64,000 nucleotides of DNA from NCBI GenBank assembly GCA_025355385.1, contig JANXZS010000107.1:35877-99876 (forward strand), read 5' to 3'. Below the pieces are notes generated by a model. The model was given only the letters and a program-made list of their open reading frames with translations, did no database searches and was not told where the DNA came from. The stretch's first letter is position 1; each line of letters opens with the position of its first letter. Of this stretch, positions 48,056 through 57,203 are shown piece by piece. The translations under genes and the position numbers were made by a program. This stretch comes from Acidobacteriaceae bacterium (GTDB taxonomy: Bacteria; Acidobacteriota; Terriglobia; Terriglobales; Acidobacteriaceae).

Positions 48056-49912
48056 ATGAAAATGCGCAGTTTTCTTAGCCTTGTATCCACTCTTCTGCTG
48101 ACGGCATGTCCTATATTGAGCGCTCAGCCATTATCTCCAGCCGCTTCGCAGCCCACTGTGGCGGAGGCGCAGGCCTTTATGGACAAGGCCGAAGTTGAAC
48201 TGCTCGATCTATCGAATTTGGCCGCCCGAGCCGGCTGGGTGCAAGCCACGTTTATTACCGATGACACAGAAATCGTTGCTGCAAAAGAGGGCGAGCGTGT
48301 CATCGCGCGAACGACGGAACTTGTTGAGCAATCGAAACGCTTTGACGCGCTTAACCTGCCTCCTGATTTGAAGCGTAAGTTTCTGCTGCTCAGATTGAGC
48401 CTGACACTGCCGGCACCGAACGATCCCAAACTGCGAACAGAGCTCACACAGACCGCCGCTTCGCTTGACGGTAGTTATGGGCGAGGCAAATATTGCCCGG
48501 GCGGCGATGAGACAAAGTGCATGGGCATAGACGAGCTTGACGTGCGCATGGCAAAGAGTCGAGATCTTAAGGAGCTTGAAGAACTGTGGGTCGGCTGGCA
48601 CAAGGTAGGCGCTCCCATGCACGACCGATATGCCCGGTTCGTTGATTTGTCGAACCAGGGAGCGCGCGAGCTGGGCTTCGCCGACACCGGGGTGCTGTGG
48701 CGCTCCGGCTACGACATGACGCCGCAGGAGTTCTCGGCGGATCTGGAACGACTGTGGAAGCAGGTCGAGCCGCTGTACCTTGAGCTTCACACCTACGTTC
48801 GCCACCGCCTCATTCAGAAATACGGCGCTGCGGCGGAGCGGCCGGACGGCATGATTCCCGCGCACCTGCTGGGCAACATGTGGGCGCAGGAGTGGGGCAA
48901 CGTATACGACATAGTTGCGCCGCCCCTAGCGCCGCAGACTTACGACATTGGCCAGATACTCGAAGCGCGTCACACTGAACCCAGGCAATTGGTCGGCTAT
49001 GGTGAAGATTTTTTCAAGTCGCTGGGCTTTGCACCGCTGCCCAAGTCCTTCTGGGGGCGGTCCCAATTAACCAAGCCACGGGATCGTGATGTGGTCTGCC
49101 ACGCCAGTGCGTGGGACGTGGATAACGACATGGATGTGCGCTTGAAGATGTGTATACACATCTCCAGCGACGACTTCACAACCGTCCACCACGAACTTGG
49201 CCACAACTATTACCAGATGGCTTATCGCAAGCAGCCATTTCTATTTCGCAGTGGCGCCAACGACGGCTTCCATGAGGCGATTGGCGACTCCATCGCACTC
49301 TCCATCACGCCTGAGTACCTAAAGAAGATTGGTCTCATCGATAAAATTCCAGCAGCCGAGGCCGACATACCACTGCTCTTGCACACCGCGCTCGACAAGA
49401 TCGCCTTCCTGCCCTTCGGCCTGATGATTGATAAATGGCGCTGGGAGGTTTTCTCCGGTCAGGTAAAACCTGCCGACTACAACAAGGCATGGTGGACACT
49501 CCGCGAAAAATATCAGGGTGTTGCACCTCCAGTGAATCGCAGCGAGACGGACTTCGACCCCGGCGCGAAGTATCACATTCCGGGCAACACGCCCTATGCC
49601 CGCTACTTTCTGGCGCGTGTCTACCAGTTCCAGTTTTATCGCGCCATGTGCCGCGCCGCCGGATATCAGGGGCCACTCAATCGCTGTTCGTTTTACGGGT
49701 CGAAGGAGGCTGGCGCGCGCCTGAATGCCATGCTGGAATTGGGGCAATCCAAACCTTGGCCAGAGGCGCTCAAGGCGATGACTGGCGAAGACAAGGCAGA
49801 TGCTTCTGCTATGGTCGAATACTTTCAGCCGTTGTTGACGTGGCTTAAGGAACAGAACCGAGGAGAGAAGAGCGGCTGGACGGTCGCGCCGGATCCGCTG
49901 AAGGCCAAGTAG
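48056..49912 (+). CDS. Secreted M2-family peptidyl-dipeptidase (ACE-like)
   Basis: This zinc dipeptidyl carboxypeptidase is related to angiotensin-converting enzyme. The signal peptide (about 1-23) includes a Cys that could be lipidated (LLLTACPILSAQ). The zinc motif is HHELGH (378-383, HExxH at 379-383), with the third ligand Glu407 in NDGFHEAIGDS. PGNTPYARYFLARVYQFQFY near the C-terminus is the conserved substrate and chloride region. The 618-residue length equals one ACE domain. A peptide-scavenging role in the periplasm is likely. Confidence 0.94.
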   Translation: MKMRSFLSLVSTLLLTACPILSAQPLSPAASQPTVAEAQAFMDKAEVELLDLSNLAARAGWVQATFITDDTEIVAAKEGERVIARTTELVEQSKRFDALNLPPDLKRKFLLLRLSLTLPAPNDPKLRTELTQTAASLDGSYGRGKYCPGGDETKCMGIDELDVRMAKSRDLKELEELWVGWHKVGAPMHDRYARFVDLSNQGARELGFADTGVLWRSGYDMTPQEFSADLERLWKQVEPLYLELHTYVRHRLIQKYGAAAERPDGMIPAHLLGNMWAQEWGNVYDIVAPPLAPQTYDIGQILEARHTEPRQLVGYGEDFFKSLGFAPLPKSFWGRSQLTKPRDRDVVCHASAWDVDNDMDVRLKMCIHISSDDFTTVHHELGHNYYQMAYRKQPFLFRSGANDGFHEAIGDSIALSITPEYLKKIGLIDKIPAAEADIPLLLHTALDKIAFLPFGLMIDKWRWEVFSGQVKPADYNKAWWTLREKYQGVAPPVNRSETDFDPGAKYHIPGNTPYARYFLARVYQFQFYRAMCRAAGYQGPLNRCSFYGSKEAGARLNAMLELGQSKPWPEALKAMTGEDKADASAMVEYFQPLLTWLKEQNRGEKSGWTVAPDPLKAK

Positions 49913-50286
49913 AATGCGATGTAGGCTGCAAGTGAAGCCCGGGGCCAATCGCCCAACCTAAGCCACGGAAGTATGGCTTCGCATCAGCCGCCGCACTAGA
50001 GCAGAACCAGGGATAGTGTGATGTATTCAGCGTCAGCGATGTAGGCATTTTCTTGATGAAAATGCCTGCAAAGATTTGTGGCTCTCCTTACAGTAACCCT
50101 GCTTCTGCTCAAGCTGCTCAACCCACAAATATTTCGCAATGGTGGCGTACATCCAATTTGACAAAGCGAAGTTGTCCTGCGGGGACTAAAGAAAAAAGAT
50201 ATTTGTAATAGTCGTTGAGCAATTATGTTTTAGCGGTTGCGTGCCGGAAGAATATGTAACCGTGACGGTTGCGTGAATACTTGTGA
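49913..50286. other. Convergent gap between the M2 peptidase and fhs
   Basis: Besides copy 2 of the 118-bp repeat (49996-50113), the rest is AT-richer sequence without an open frame or a terminator I can support. The central hairpin of the repeat has no U-tract on either side long enough to be a standard terminator. Confidence 0.5.
49996..50113. repeat. 118-bp palindromic interspersed repeat, copy 2
   Basis: The length and layout match copies 1 and 3. The left end is CTAGAGCAGAACCAGGG and the right end is CCCTGCTTCTGCTCAAG, with single substitutions in each arm. The central stem GGCATTTTC / GAAAATGCC with loop TTGAT is perfect here. The copy lies between convergent genes. Confidence 0.9.
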
Positions 50287-51903
50287 TCAGACTCTAGAGA
50301 TGTTTCCGTCCGCATCGACATCGATGGACAGTGCTCGAGGCTGCTTAGGTAGGCCGGGCATCAACATCATGTTGCCAGCAGTGATCACGACGAAGCCAGC
50401 TCCTGCGGAGAGTGACGCTGCCCGAACGGTAAGCGTCCAGCCGGTCGGAGCGCCGGCCAGCTTGGGATTGTCTGTAAAGGAATACTGCGTCTTGGCGATA
50501 CAAACAGGGAGCTCAGCATAGCCCCAGTCGGATAGTTGGCGAAGCTGAACCTTTGCCTGATCGGTAAAGATCACGTCCGCAGCGCCATAGATCTGCTGAG
50601 CGACTTGTAACACTTTCTCTTCAAGGGTAGCCGTCAACCGATAAAGAGGTTTAACCTCCGGAGCAGGCGCCCTCTCCAGCAGGGCGACGAGCTTGGCCGC
50701 CACATCTGCGCATCCCGCACCGCCCTTCGTGAATGCCTCCACCAGTGAGCTTCCCACGCCGTGGGACCCGCAGTAATCGCTTAGCTGCTTCAACTCTGCG
50801 TCAGTGTCCTCAGGAAAGCGATTGATCGCCACCAAAAGTGGAAGTCCGTATTTCCCCAAGTTTTCAAGATGTCGCTCCAGATTAGGCAAGCCCTTGAGCA
50901 GATCGCCGTCACCCATGTTCCGCATGCTCTGAACAGTGGTGACGACGACGGCGGCTGCAGGCCGAATTCCCGAGGAGCGCATCACGATGTCGAGATACTT
51001 TTCCGCGCCAAGATCCGCACCGAAGCCTGCTTCGTTGATCACGTAGTCAGCCAGTCGCAAGCCCATCTGTTGCGAGAGCACGGAGCTGGTTCCGTGCGCG
51101 ATGTTGCCGAAAGGTCCCATGTGGACAAAGGCAGGTGATCCCTCTGTCGTTTGCACCAGGTTGGGCAGCAGGGCCTCGTCCAGCAGCGCCATCATGGGCC
51201 CGGTCGCGCCCAGATCTGCTGCGCTGATGGGGCGCTTTGTACGCGACATGCCGACAATGATCGACCCCAGCCGTCGCCGCAGGTCTTCTCGGCCTGAGGC
51301 CAGGGCCATGATTGCCATCACTTCAGATGCGGCGGTAATGACGAAGCTGGTTTCGCGACTTTCGGCACCAGCCTTGCCTCCGACAGTCACCGTAACCTTG
51401 CGCAATGCACGATCGTTCATGTCCACGGCGCGCGGCCAGGTGATCCGTTCGGGATCAAGATCGAGTGCGTTGCCATGGAACATATGGGAGTCGACCATAG
51501 CGGCGAGCAGATTATGTGCGGAGGTGATGGCGTGGAAGTCGCCATGGAAGTGCAAGTTGATTTTCTGGCTCGGCTCGACCTGCGACAAACCACCTCCTGT
51601 CGCGCCTCCCTTCAACCCAAAGACCGGGCCTAGAGAGGGCTCGCGTGAGGTCAGGATGGCCTTTTTGCCAAGAAACTCCAGCCCCTGAGTCAGGCCAATC
51701 GCAACCACAGTCTTGCCTTCGCCGCTGACGGTGGGAGTGGTCGCTGTAACAAGGATTAACTTTCCACGGACAGGGAACGCTTTATCGGTGAGCAGTTCCA
51801 GGCTGACTTTAGCGCCGTAATTGCCGATGCTCTCATAGTACTTTTCAGGCAAACCAAGTTTTCTCGCGACCTCGCGAATAGGCAGTAGGGGCTTGCTCAT
51901 CAT
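50287..51903 (-). CDS. fhs: Formate-tetrahydrofolate ligase
   Basis: The enzyme makes 10-formyl-tetrahydrofolate from formate, ATP and THF. The start is one of two adjacent ATGs (51903/51900); the upstream in-frame stretch is not conserved. The P-loop region is TPTVSGEGKTVVAIGL, and GLKGGATGGGLSQVEP, HFHGDFHAITSAHNLLAAM and FGNIAHGTSS are highly conserved. At about 538 residues it is slightly shorter than typical (about 555). There are no folD or purU neighbours. It converges with the M2 gene. Confidence 0.95.
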   Translation of the reverse strand: MMSKPLLPIREVARKLGLPEKYYESIGNYGAKVSLELLTDKAFPVRGKLILVTATTPTVSGEGKTVVAIGLTQGLEFLGKKAILTSREPSLGPVFGLKGGATGGGLSQVEPSQKINLHFHGDFHAITSAHNLLAAMVDSHMFHGNALDLDPERITWPRAVDMNDRALRKVTVTVGGKAGAESRETSFVITAASEVMAIMALASGREDLRRRLGSIIVGMSRTKRPISAADLGATGPMMALLDEALLPNLVQTTEGSPAFVHMGPFGNIAHGTSSVLSQQMGLRLADYVINEAGFGADLGAEKYLDIVMRSSGIRPAAAVVVTTVQSMRNMGDGDLLKGLPNLERHLENLGKYGLPLLVAINRFPEDTDAELKQLSDYCGSHGVGSSLVEAFTKGGAGCADVAAKLVALLERAPAPEVKPLYRLTATLEEKVLQVAQQIYGAADVIFTDQAKVQLRQLSDWGYAELPVCIAKTQYSFTDNPKLAGAPTGWTLTVRAASLSAGAGFVVITAGNMMLMPGLPKQPRALSIDVDADGNISRV

Positions 51904-51979
51904 GGATACTCTCAGTTTACGCCGAGAAGCAGCGCGACCGGACATTGCGCTCACTCCGGTCGCACCGTCGGGTAGTTTA

Positions 51980-54049
51980 CTACTTGCCCTGCAGCTCGTC
52001 CGCGAGCTTCGAGGCTCCGTATACTTTGCGGAGAGCCTCAATCATTGCTGAGCTATGCACAGCAACCGCGCGGTTCTTCTCACCTTCGTAGACAAAGTCG
52101 CCGGCGAGCGACTCGATGTTGCCATCGAAGATCAACCCGACCAGTTCCGCTTGCTTATTGATGACCGGCGAACCCGAATTGCCGCCGATGATGTCGCCAG
52201 TGGCAACGAAGTCCAGCGGCGTCTCCAGATCGAGCTTGTCACGGCCTTCCATGTAGCGTTTTGGCAGAGCGAAGGGGCCGATGAAGTCAAAGCTGCGTGC
52301 GCGGTCGTACAGACCATAGAACGTGGTCTTGGGGGGAGCCTTGGTTCCATTCATCGGATAGCCGTTCACCGATCCATAGGACAGCCGCAGCGTGAATGTC
52401 GCGTCGGGATAGGCCGACTTTCCGTAGGCGAGAAAGCGCGCCTTGCCGAGCTTTTCTCCTGCGGGTTGTTCCACACTCTCCACGTTATCCTTGTTCCATT
52501 TCGTCATGCTGCGCGATAACGGATCGAGCTTTCGGGCCAGCACAACCAAGGGATCGGTCGAGGCGGCCACTGCCGCTTCTCCGCCGGTGATCAAGGCTTG
52601 CCGCTGCTTGGGATCGGCCAGTTTGGAACCGCTGACCAACTCATGCGCGGTCTGTTGGGGAGTGCGCCCGGCTAGCACCGCGACCACAAACTCATCGTTC
52701 GGTCCTAACTGCTTCAGCGCCTCAGTCAGAGCCGCCGTCATACGCGCTTCCTCCATCGCAGGGTAGATGGGCGCAGGCGACAGCATCCGGTACTTCAGCG
52801 ATTCGAGGCCAGCTTCGTGGAAGGCTATGAGGCGCTCGCCGTCCGGCTTCTTGATCTCGGCTACATACTGCACGATCTGTAGCGCAAGGTTCGCGAGGGC
52901 CGAGTCGGTGCGGCGGAAAACCTGCTGCTTGATCATCGGACGCGCCTTCAATTCAGCAGCGGCGATAGTGTCCCATGCACCGCCGTACTCCGACTGCAAT
53001 CCGGGCTTGGCCGAGACCAGGCCGCGAAACTCTTCCTCTTCCTTCTGCTTCTTGGCGATGACTCGCGTGTCCTGCAACGCCTCATATCGCCCCTGATAGG
53101 CCTTTTGACTGTTCTGCAGGCCAAAGATCAGGCTGTTTACCTGACGCGCCTGCTCGCCTCCCTGGGCGGCGTAGGCCTGCATGGCATCAATGCGAACCTT
53201 GAAGTACTGCAGCAGCAGCGGCTCGCGGAAGTCGCGCTCTGTCACGAGCTGAGCCATCGTGTCCTGGCGTGCCGTCGAGCCGGGATGGCCGGAAATGAAG
53301 ATTAATTCGCCGTCTGCCGCACCATTTGCGCTCCACTTCAGGTAGTCAGTTGAATGCAGTGGCTTGCCGTTGTCGTAAACGCGAAAGATGGCCATATCCA
53401 AGTCATATCGAGGATAGGTGAAGTTGTCCGGATCGCCGCCAAAGAATGCAATCTGCTGCTCCGGGGCAAAAACCAACCGCACATCTGTGTATTTCTTGTA
53501 ACGGTAGAGCCAATATTCGCTGCCCTGATAAAGCGGAACGACATCGGAGCGCAGGCCGGTCTTCTTCTGGCTCTCGCTCTCGATCGCCGCAATCACGCTT
53601 TGCCGCGCATCGTAGGCTTTCTTTACATCGGAAATGCCCTTTGCGCCGTCTTGCATGCGATCCGTGACATTCTCCATGGATTGCAGGACGTTGACTTCAA
53701 GATCAGCGGACTTAAGCTCCTCCTGAGGAGTGGCAGCGTAGAAGCCGTCCCGAATATAGTCGTGCTCGGCATTGGATGCCTTCTGCAACTGACCTCGCGC
53801 CACGTGATGGTTGGTGAGCAGCAGGCCATCAGGACTGACGAATGAGCCCGAGCCGCCGTCGTTAAGTCGCACACTTGAAAGACGTACGTGGTCCAGCCAT
53901 GGTTGCGTCGGGGTAAAGCCATAATGCTGCTGCAGTAGTTTTGTTGGGGGATTGTCAAACGTCCACATCCCCTCCTCGGCATGAGCAGCCACTGCGCTCA
54001 CGGACAGCGAAAACATCGCAGCCAAAGCAATTTCGAGCCGCAAAGACAC
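51980..54049 (-). CDS. Secreted S46-family dipeptidyl-peptidase
   Basis: The 689-residue serine exopeptidase belongs to the DPP7/DPP11 group. The signal peptide (about 1-24, ending AHAEEG) is followed by MWTFDNPP, which is typical of S46. The catalytic His is in SPDGLLLTNHHVARG, and the catalytic Ser in DIIGGNSGSPVINKQ near residue 640. WLYRYKKYTDVRLVFAPE is another conserved block. The preference (hydrophobic or acidic P1) depends on residues after FDGN that I did not assign. With the M2 and M28 enzymes it points to extracytoplasmic peptide degradation. Confidence 0.93.
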   Translation of the reverse strand: MSLRLEIALAAMFSLSVSAVAAHAEEGMWTFDNPPTKLLQQHYGFTPTQPWLDHVRLSSVRLNDGGSGSFVSPDGLLLTNHHVARGQLQKASNAEHDYIRDGFYAATPQEELKSADLEVNVLQSMENVTDRMQDGAKGISDVKKAYDARQSVIAAIESESQKKTGLRSDVVPLYQGSEYWLYRYKKYTDVRLVFAPEQQIAFFGGDPDNFTYPRYDLDMAIFRVYDNGKPLHSTDYLKWSANGAADGELIFISGHPGSTARQDTMAQLVTERDFREPLLLQYFKVRIDAMQAYAAQGGEQARQVNSLIFGLQNSQKAYQGRYEALQDTRVIAKKQKEEEEFRGLVSAKPGLQSEYGGAWDTIAAAELKARPMIKQQVFRRTDSALANLALQIVQYVAEIKKPDGERLIAFHEAGLESLKYRMLSPAPIYPAMEEARMTAALTEALKQLGPNDEFVVAVLAGRTPQQTAHELVSGSKLADPKQRQALITGGEAAVAASTDPLVVLARKLDPLSRSMTKWNKDNVESVEQPAGEKLGKARFLAYGKSAYPDATFTLRLSYGSVNGYPMNGTKAPPKTTFYGLYDRARSFDFIGPFALPKRYMEGRDKLDLETPLDFVATGDIIGGNSGSPVINKQAELVGLIFDGNIESLAGDFVYEGEKNRAVAVHSSAMIEALRKVYGASKLADELQGK

Positions 54050-54446
54050 TAGATACCCTCCTGAAACGTGCGCGGCCGGTAGCAGTTAGCCGTGCAGAGT
54101 CTCTCTTCGTTTATGCGAAGTATATCGGAGAGAGACCTGGCAAGCAGAATTGGCGGCAGAAAGTGTATTCTGAAAAGAATGAAGAAAACCAGAATGGCTC
54201 CTCCGCCTTGTGGCGGCTCCCTGACCTCGAACGCCGAACATCGACCTAACCCCGATGGTAAAACGGGCACCTGCGGAGTTTGTGGCTCGGGTGTCGCCTT
54301 CACTATCGACGTTTCCAGCAATCCAGTACCCCGCTTTCACAAGTCCGGCCCGCGCTAGGGACAGCCGATTCTTCGCTAAGTGCAAACCAGTGTGGAGAAT
54401 CGGAGTGCTTCCTAGCGTCAAGATTCGTCGCTTTTAGCGCCTTGGG
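54050..54446. other. Gap between S46 peptidase and aldo/keto reductase genes
   Basis: It contains the upstream region of the S46 gene and one candidate small gene (54179-54358, listed separately). The rest shows no open frame with an SD and no clear terminator. Confidence 0.4.
54179..54358 (+). CDS. Possible small zinc-ribbon-like protein
   Basis: The 59-residue frame is basic at both ends. The middle carries Cys11, then CGVCGSGVAFTIDVSS, with a Cys-x2-Cys knuckle like half of a zinc ribbon, and ends NPVPRFHKSG. The second Cys pair of a normal ribbon is missing; Cys11 and His residues could replace it. Only a weak SD (AAAAGA) precedes the ATG. It lies alone between two minus-strand genes. 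Alternatively the frame is chance. Confidence 0.4.
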   Translation: MKKTRMAPPPCGGSLTSNAEHRPNPDGKTGTCGVCGSGVAFTIDVSSNPVPRFHKSGPR

Positions 54447-55463
54447 TTAGTTGGATTTCTCGCTTGACGGGCTGATGCGGTCAATCCTGGTCAACTCCTC
54501 CGCCGTAAACGAAAGGTTCGCCAGTGCGGCCACGTTCTGGTCAATCTGTTCGACTTTGCTGGCACCAATCAGAACGCTGGTAATGCGGGAGTCGCGCAGC
54601 ACCCAGGCGAGCGCCATTTGCGCGAGAGTCTGACTGCGCTGACTCGCTATTTCAGCCAGGTCACGAATCTGTGTGAGGCGCTCTTCGGTTATTTCCGCAG
54701 GCCGTAAAAAGCCTTGCGCCCGGTTGGCGCGAGAATCTGGTGGGATTCCATGCGAATAACGGTCTGAGAGCAGACCCTGGGCAAGCGGTGAAAACGCGAT
54801 ACCCCCAACGCCCTCCTTACCCAGTGTGTCAAAGACTCCGAGTTCCGGCGTGCGCTGGAAGATCGAGTACTTCATCTGGTGGATCAGGCATGGGATGCCC
54901 ATCTCCCGCAGAATCGCCACTGCCTTCTCAGTCTGCTCCGGATTGTAGTTCGAGATACCGGCGTACAGAGCCTTTCCGCCATGGACAGCCGACGTAAGCG
55001 CTGACATCGTCTCTTCGATCGGGGTGTTCGGATCGGGCCGGTGTGAGTAGAAAATATCCACATAGTCTATCTGCATCCGCTTCAGACTCTGGTCCAGACT
55101 TGCCAGCAGATACTTTCGTGAACCCCAATCCCCATAAGGTCCTTCCCACATGGTGTATCCGGCCTTCGTCGAAACAATCAACTCGTCGCGATATGCGCGG
55201 AAATCATCGTGAAAAATGCGTCCGAAGTTTTCTTCCGCGGAGCCGGGAGGTGGACCATAGTTGTTGGCCAGATCGAAGTGTGTGATGCCGAGATCGAATG
55301 CACGATGGAGCAGATGCCGACCCGTCTCAAGGGCATCTACCCCACCAAAGTTGTGCCACAGTCCGAGAGAGATCGCGGGCAGCGACAGGCCACTCCGGCC
55401 GGTGCGGCGGTAGGCCATCGAATCATAGCGTTCGGCGGAGGCTGAGTACGGCGCTTGATACAA
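54447..55463 (-). CDS. Aldo/keto reductase, YghZ/Gpr type
   Basis: The protein is close to E. coli YghZ (L-glyceraldehyde-3-phosphate reductase). SLGLWHNFGG, FDLGITHFDLANNYGPPPGS, YRDELIVSTKAGYTMW and YVDIFYSHRPD agree nearly residue for residue. The catalytic Tyr (NNYGPPPG) and Lys (STKAGY) are present. I start at a TTG at 55463 because CAGGAG lies eight bases upstream and the first residues then match the family; an upstream ATG frame is not conserved. It detoxifies aldehydes with NADPH. Single gene. Confidence 0.88.
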   Translation of the reverse strand: MYQAPYSASAERYDSMAYRRTGRSGLSLPAISLGLWHNFGGVDALETGRHLLHRAFDLGITHFDLANNYGPPPGSAEENFGRIFHDDFRAYRDELIVSTKAGYTMWEGPYGDWGSRKYLLASLDQSLKRMQIDYVDIFYSHRPDPNTPIEETMSALTSAVHGGKALYAGISNYNPEQTEKAVAILREMGIPCLIHQMKYSIFQRTPELGVFDTLGKEGVGGIAFSPLAQGLLSDRYSHGIPPDSRANRAQGFLRPAEITEERLTQIRDLAEIASQRSQTLAQMALAWVLRDSRITSVLIGASKVEQIDQNVAALANLSFTAEELTRIDRISPSSEKSN

Positions 55464-55605
55464 GGGATTTGCTCCTGCGTTGAAATGAAGGCTGATTGAA
55501 GTCCTGCTGATTCTATGCGAATCGGTGCGGCGAAGAAAACTGAGGGCGGGACATTTTGCTTCCCGATGCAAGCGCAGGGAATGGTAATCGGGGAGTCAGC
55601 ACGCA

Positions 55606-55635
55606 AAGCCCCGCTCCTGGAGCGGGGCTTCTTTT
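55606..55635. terminator. Rho-independent terminator
   Basis: AAGCCCCGCTC (55606-55616) pairs with GAGCGGGGCTT (55620-55630) around a short loop, followed by CTTTT on the plus strand and by TTT on the minus strand. It lies after the small minus-strand gene at 55658-55867. Confidence 0.75.
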
Positions 55636-55657
55636 CGCTTGATAGCCGCATTCCGAT

Positions 55658-55867
55658 CTATAGCTTGACAATTGCCTTGTGCAGAGCAGTGAGCAAAGCA
55701 GCAACCTTCTCCGGGTTACTCAATGCAAACTCTCCTGCATCTGACGCAGCTGCCGCAGTGATCTCCGCTGCGGCGTTCAGATTGGTCTCGTAGATATCGA
55801 TGAGTTCGAAATCTTCTCCTTCGTGCTCGTGTTCGACATCATGCTCTTTTTTGTCAATGTCATGCAT
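55658..55867 (-). CDS. Small acidic protein of unknown function
   Basis: The 69-residue protein has AGAGGAGA 7-14 bases before the ATG, so it is very likely translated. The N-terminus is strongly acidic and His-rich (MHDIDKKEHDVEHEHEGED). The rest is Ala-rich and helical (NLNAAAEITAAAASDAGEFA, then ALLTALHKAIVKL). No family recognised. The His/Asp/Glu-rich start could bind metal. A terminator follows directly, so it is probably a single-gene unit. Confidence 0.6.
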   Translation of the reverse strand: MHDIDKKEHDVEHEHEGEDFELIDIYETNLNAAAEITAAAASDAGEFALSNPEKVAALLTALHKAIVKL

Positions 55868-55971
55868 TGCAATCTCCTCTTAGGCGAAATTTTACACTTA
55901 CGGCGCATTACTAATCTCGGGATGGGAAGATGCCTTGTTGGCGGCCGCTGAGACCATATCGAAAGTAACAC

Positions 55972-56769
55972 TCAGCGTTGTTCTGAGACCAGCTGGCGAA
56001 ATTCAGGCGTTTCCCGGAGTGCGGCGAACTCTTTCTCCTCCATCATTTTTTTCCGATTTTTGAAGCCTTCGCTCAGCGCCATTCGAAGGTATTGCAGCGC
56101 TCGGTCATTCATTCCCACGTTGGCATAGGTCTTCGCCAGGGAATAATTCATCACTGCTCGCTGCTGCGACGAGATGCCCTCGCCGATGCCCCCCGTCGCA
56201 CTTCGCTCGAATATATTGGGATCCAGAGAAAGGGCCATACGAAATGCTTCGGCACCCTTCTTGGCGTTTCCCTGAACAAAATACAGGGTGCCCAGATTGC
56301 CGTACATCGTGGCGTCACGCGGGGATAACTTTAAAGCTTTTTTGTAAAGCTTCTCCGCAGAGCCATACTTTTTTTCAGAGTATAGGGCTGTTCCCAGATT
56401 ATTCATCGCTTCGGCGTACTTGGGATTCAGCCGCAGGGCTTTTTCGTAGTGACTTTTCGCTGCGGTCATGTTGTACAGGTGATGGTAAGCCACTCCTGTT
56501 TTATTCCAGACGGAAGCGGAAGTCTGAGGTGCTTGGTCGTACTCTTTAATCGCTGCCTGGTACTTCTTCTGAGCCATCAGAATATCGCCCTTAATCTCAG
56601 CCACCGACTTGGCGGGCGTGTCCGTTGGGATCGATGTTGAAGTAGGCGCGTTGTCATCCTGCCCGGATAACGTGGACAAGGCAAACGAGTAACGATTGAC
56701 CGCAGACAGCGCCAGGACTGCGAGCAATCCGATCAGTCTCACAACTTGTGTACGGCCACGCTCGCTCAT
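55972..56769 (-). CDS. TPR-repeat protein with N-terminal membrane anchor
   Basis: The ATG at 56769 gives 265 residues; the longer frame adds a Pro-rich stretch without support. A basic N-terminus and a hydrophobic segment (about 12-30) form a signal anchor or signal peptide. After a Thr/Ser-rich linker there are about four TPR units, e.g. KGDILMAQKKYQAAIKEYD, NKTGVAYHHLYNMTAAKSHY and NLGTALYSEKKYGSAEKLY. Tetratricopeptide repeats mediate protein contacts; the partner is unknown. The C-terminus (EEKEFAALRETPEFRQLV) is like other bacterial TPR proteins. Confidence 0.82.
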   Translation of the reverse strand: MSERGRTQVVRLIGLLAVLALSAVNRYSFALSTLSGQDDNAPTSTSIPTDTPAKSVAEIKGDILMAQKKYQAAIKEYDQAPQTSASVWNKTGVAYHHLYNMTAAKSHYEKALRLNPKYAEAMNNLGTALYSEKKYGSAEKLYKKALKLSPRDATMYGNLGTLYFVQGNAKKGAEAFRMALSLDPNIFERSATGGIGEGISSQQRAVMNYSLAKTYANVGMNDRALQYLRMALSEGFKNRKKMMEEKEFAALRETPEFRQLVSEQR

Positions 56770-57203
56770 CCTTCGCCTCCCCGCTGGCGGCTCAACTACC
56801 GGGACAAGGAGGAACATATTCCCGGGATCATGAGGGCGCTTGGCCGAAAGTATACGCCGGGGAACCCGCTCGGGGACAGATGCCAGGATGGGTTTGAAGT
56901 GCGGGACGCGACGGGACGGAGCGAAAGCTGCTCCGGGCGATCGTTTGGCAATGCCCCGCGATCCGCACGTCTAGAGCAGAAGCAGGGATAAAGTGATGTA
57001 CCCAGCGTCAGCGATGTAGGCATTTACTTGATGAAAATGCCTGCAGAAATCTCTTGCTCTCCTTACAGTAACCCTGCTGCTGCTCTAGGTCTATCCAGGC
57101 GTATTTTTTCCGCTGCAATGGCAGCAGCGGGATAGATTGAGTGAGCGCAGCGCTCCACGAACCGCCGCGCTCACTTCCGACAGACCTTCTCTAGATCGTC
57201 CGG
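56770..57203. other. Gap between TPR gene and aldA, with repeat copy 3
   Basis: Copy 3 of the 118-bp repeat is at 56971-57088. Between the repeat and the aldA end there is another inverted repeat (AGTGAGCGC / GCGCTCACT, about 57138-57175), which could form a hairpin in the aldA 3' end but lacks a U-tract. No gene is supported. Confidence 0.45.
56971..57088. repeat. 118-bp palindromic interspersed repeat, copy 3
   Basis: The ends are CTAGAGCAGAAGCAGGG and CCCTGCTGCTGCTCTAG. The central hairpin has one substitution (GGCATTTAC / GAAAATGCC). This copy lies between two minus-strand genes, downstream of aldA and upstream of the TPR gene, so the family is not restricted to convergent sites. Confidence 0.9.

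Noticed and set aside
57089..57203. Terminator after aldA
   Set aside because: The hairpins there have their T-run on the wrong side for the minus strand, so a standard terminator is not supported.
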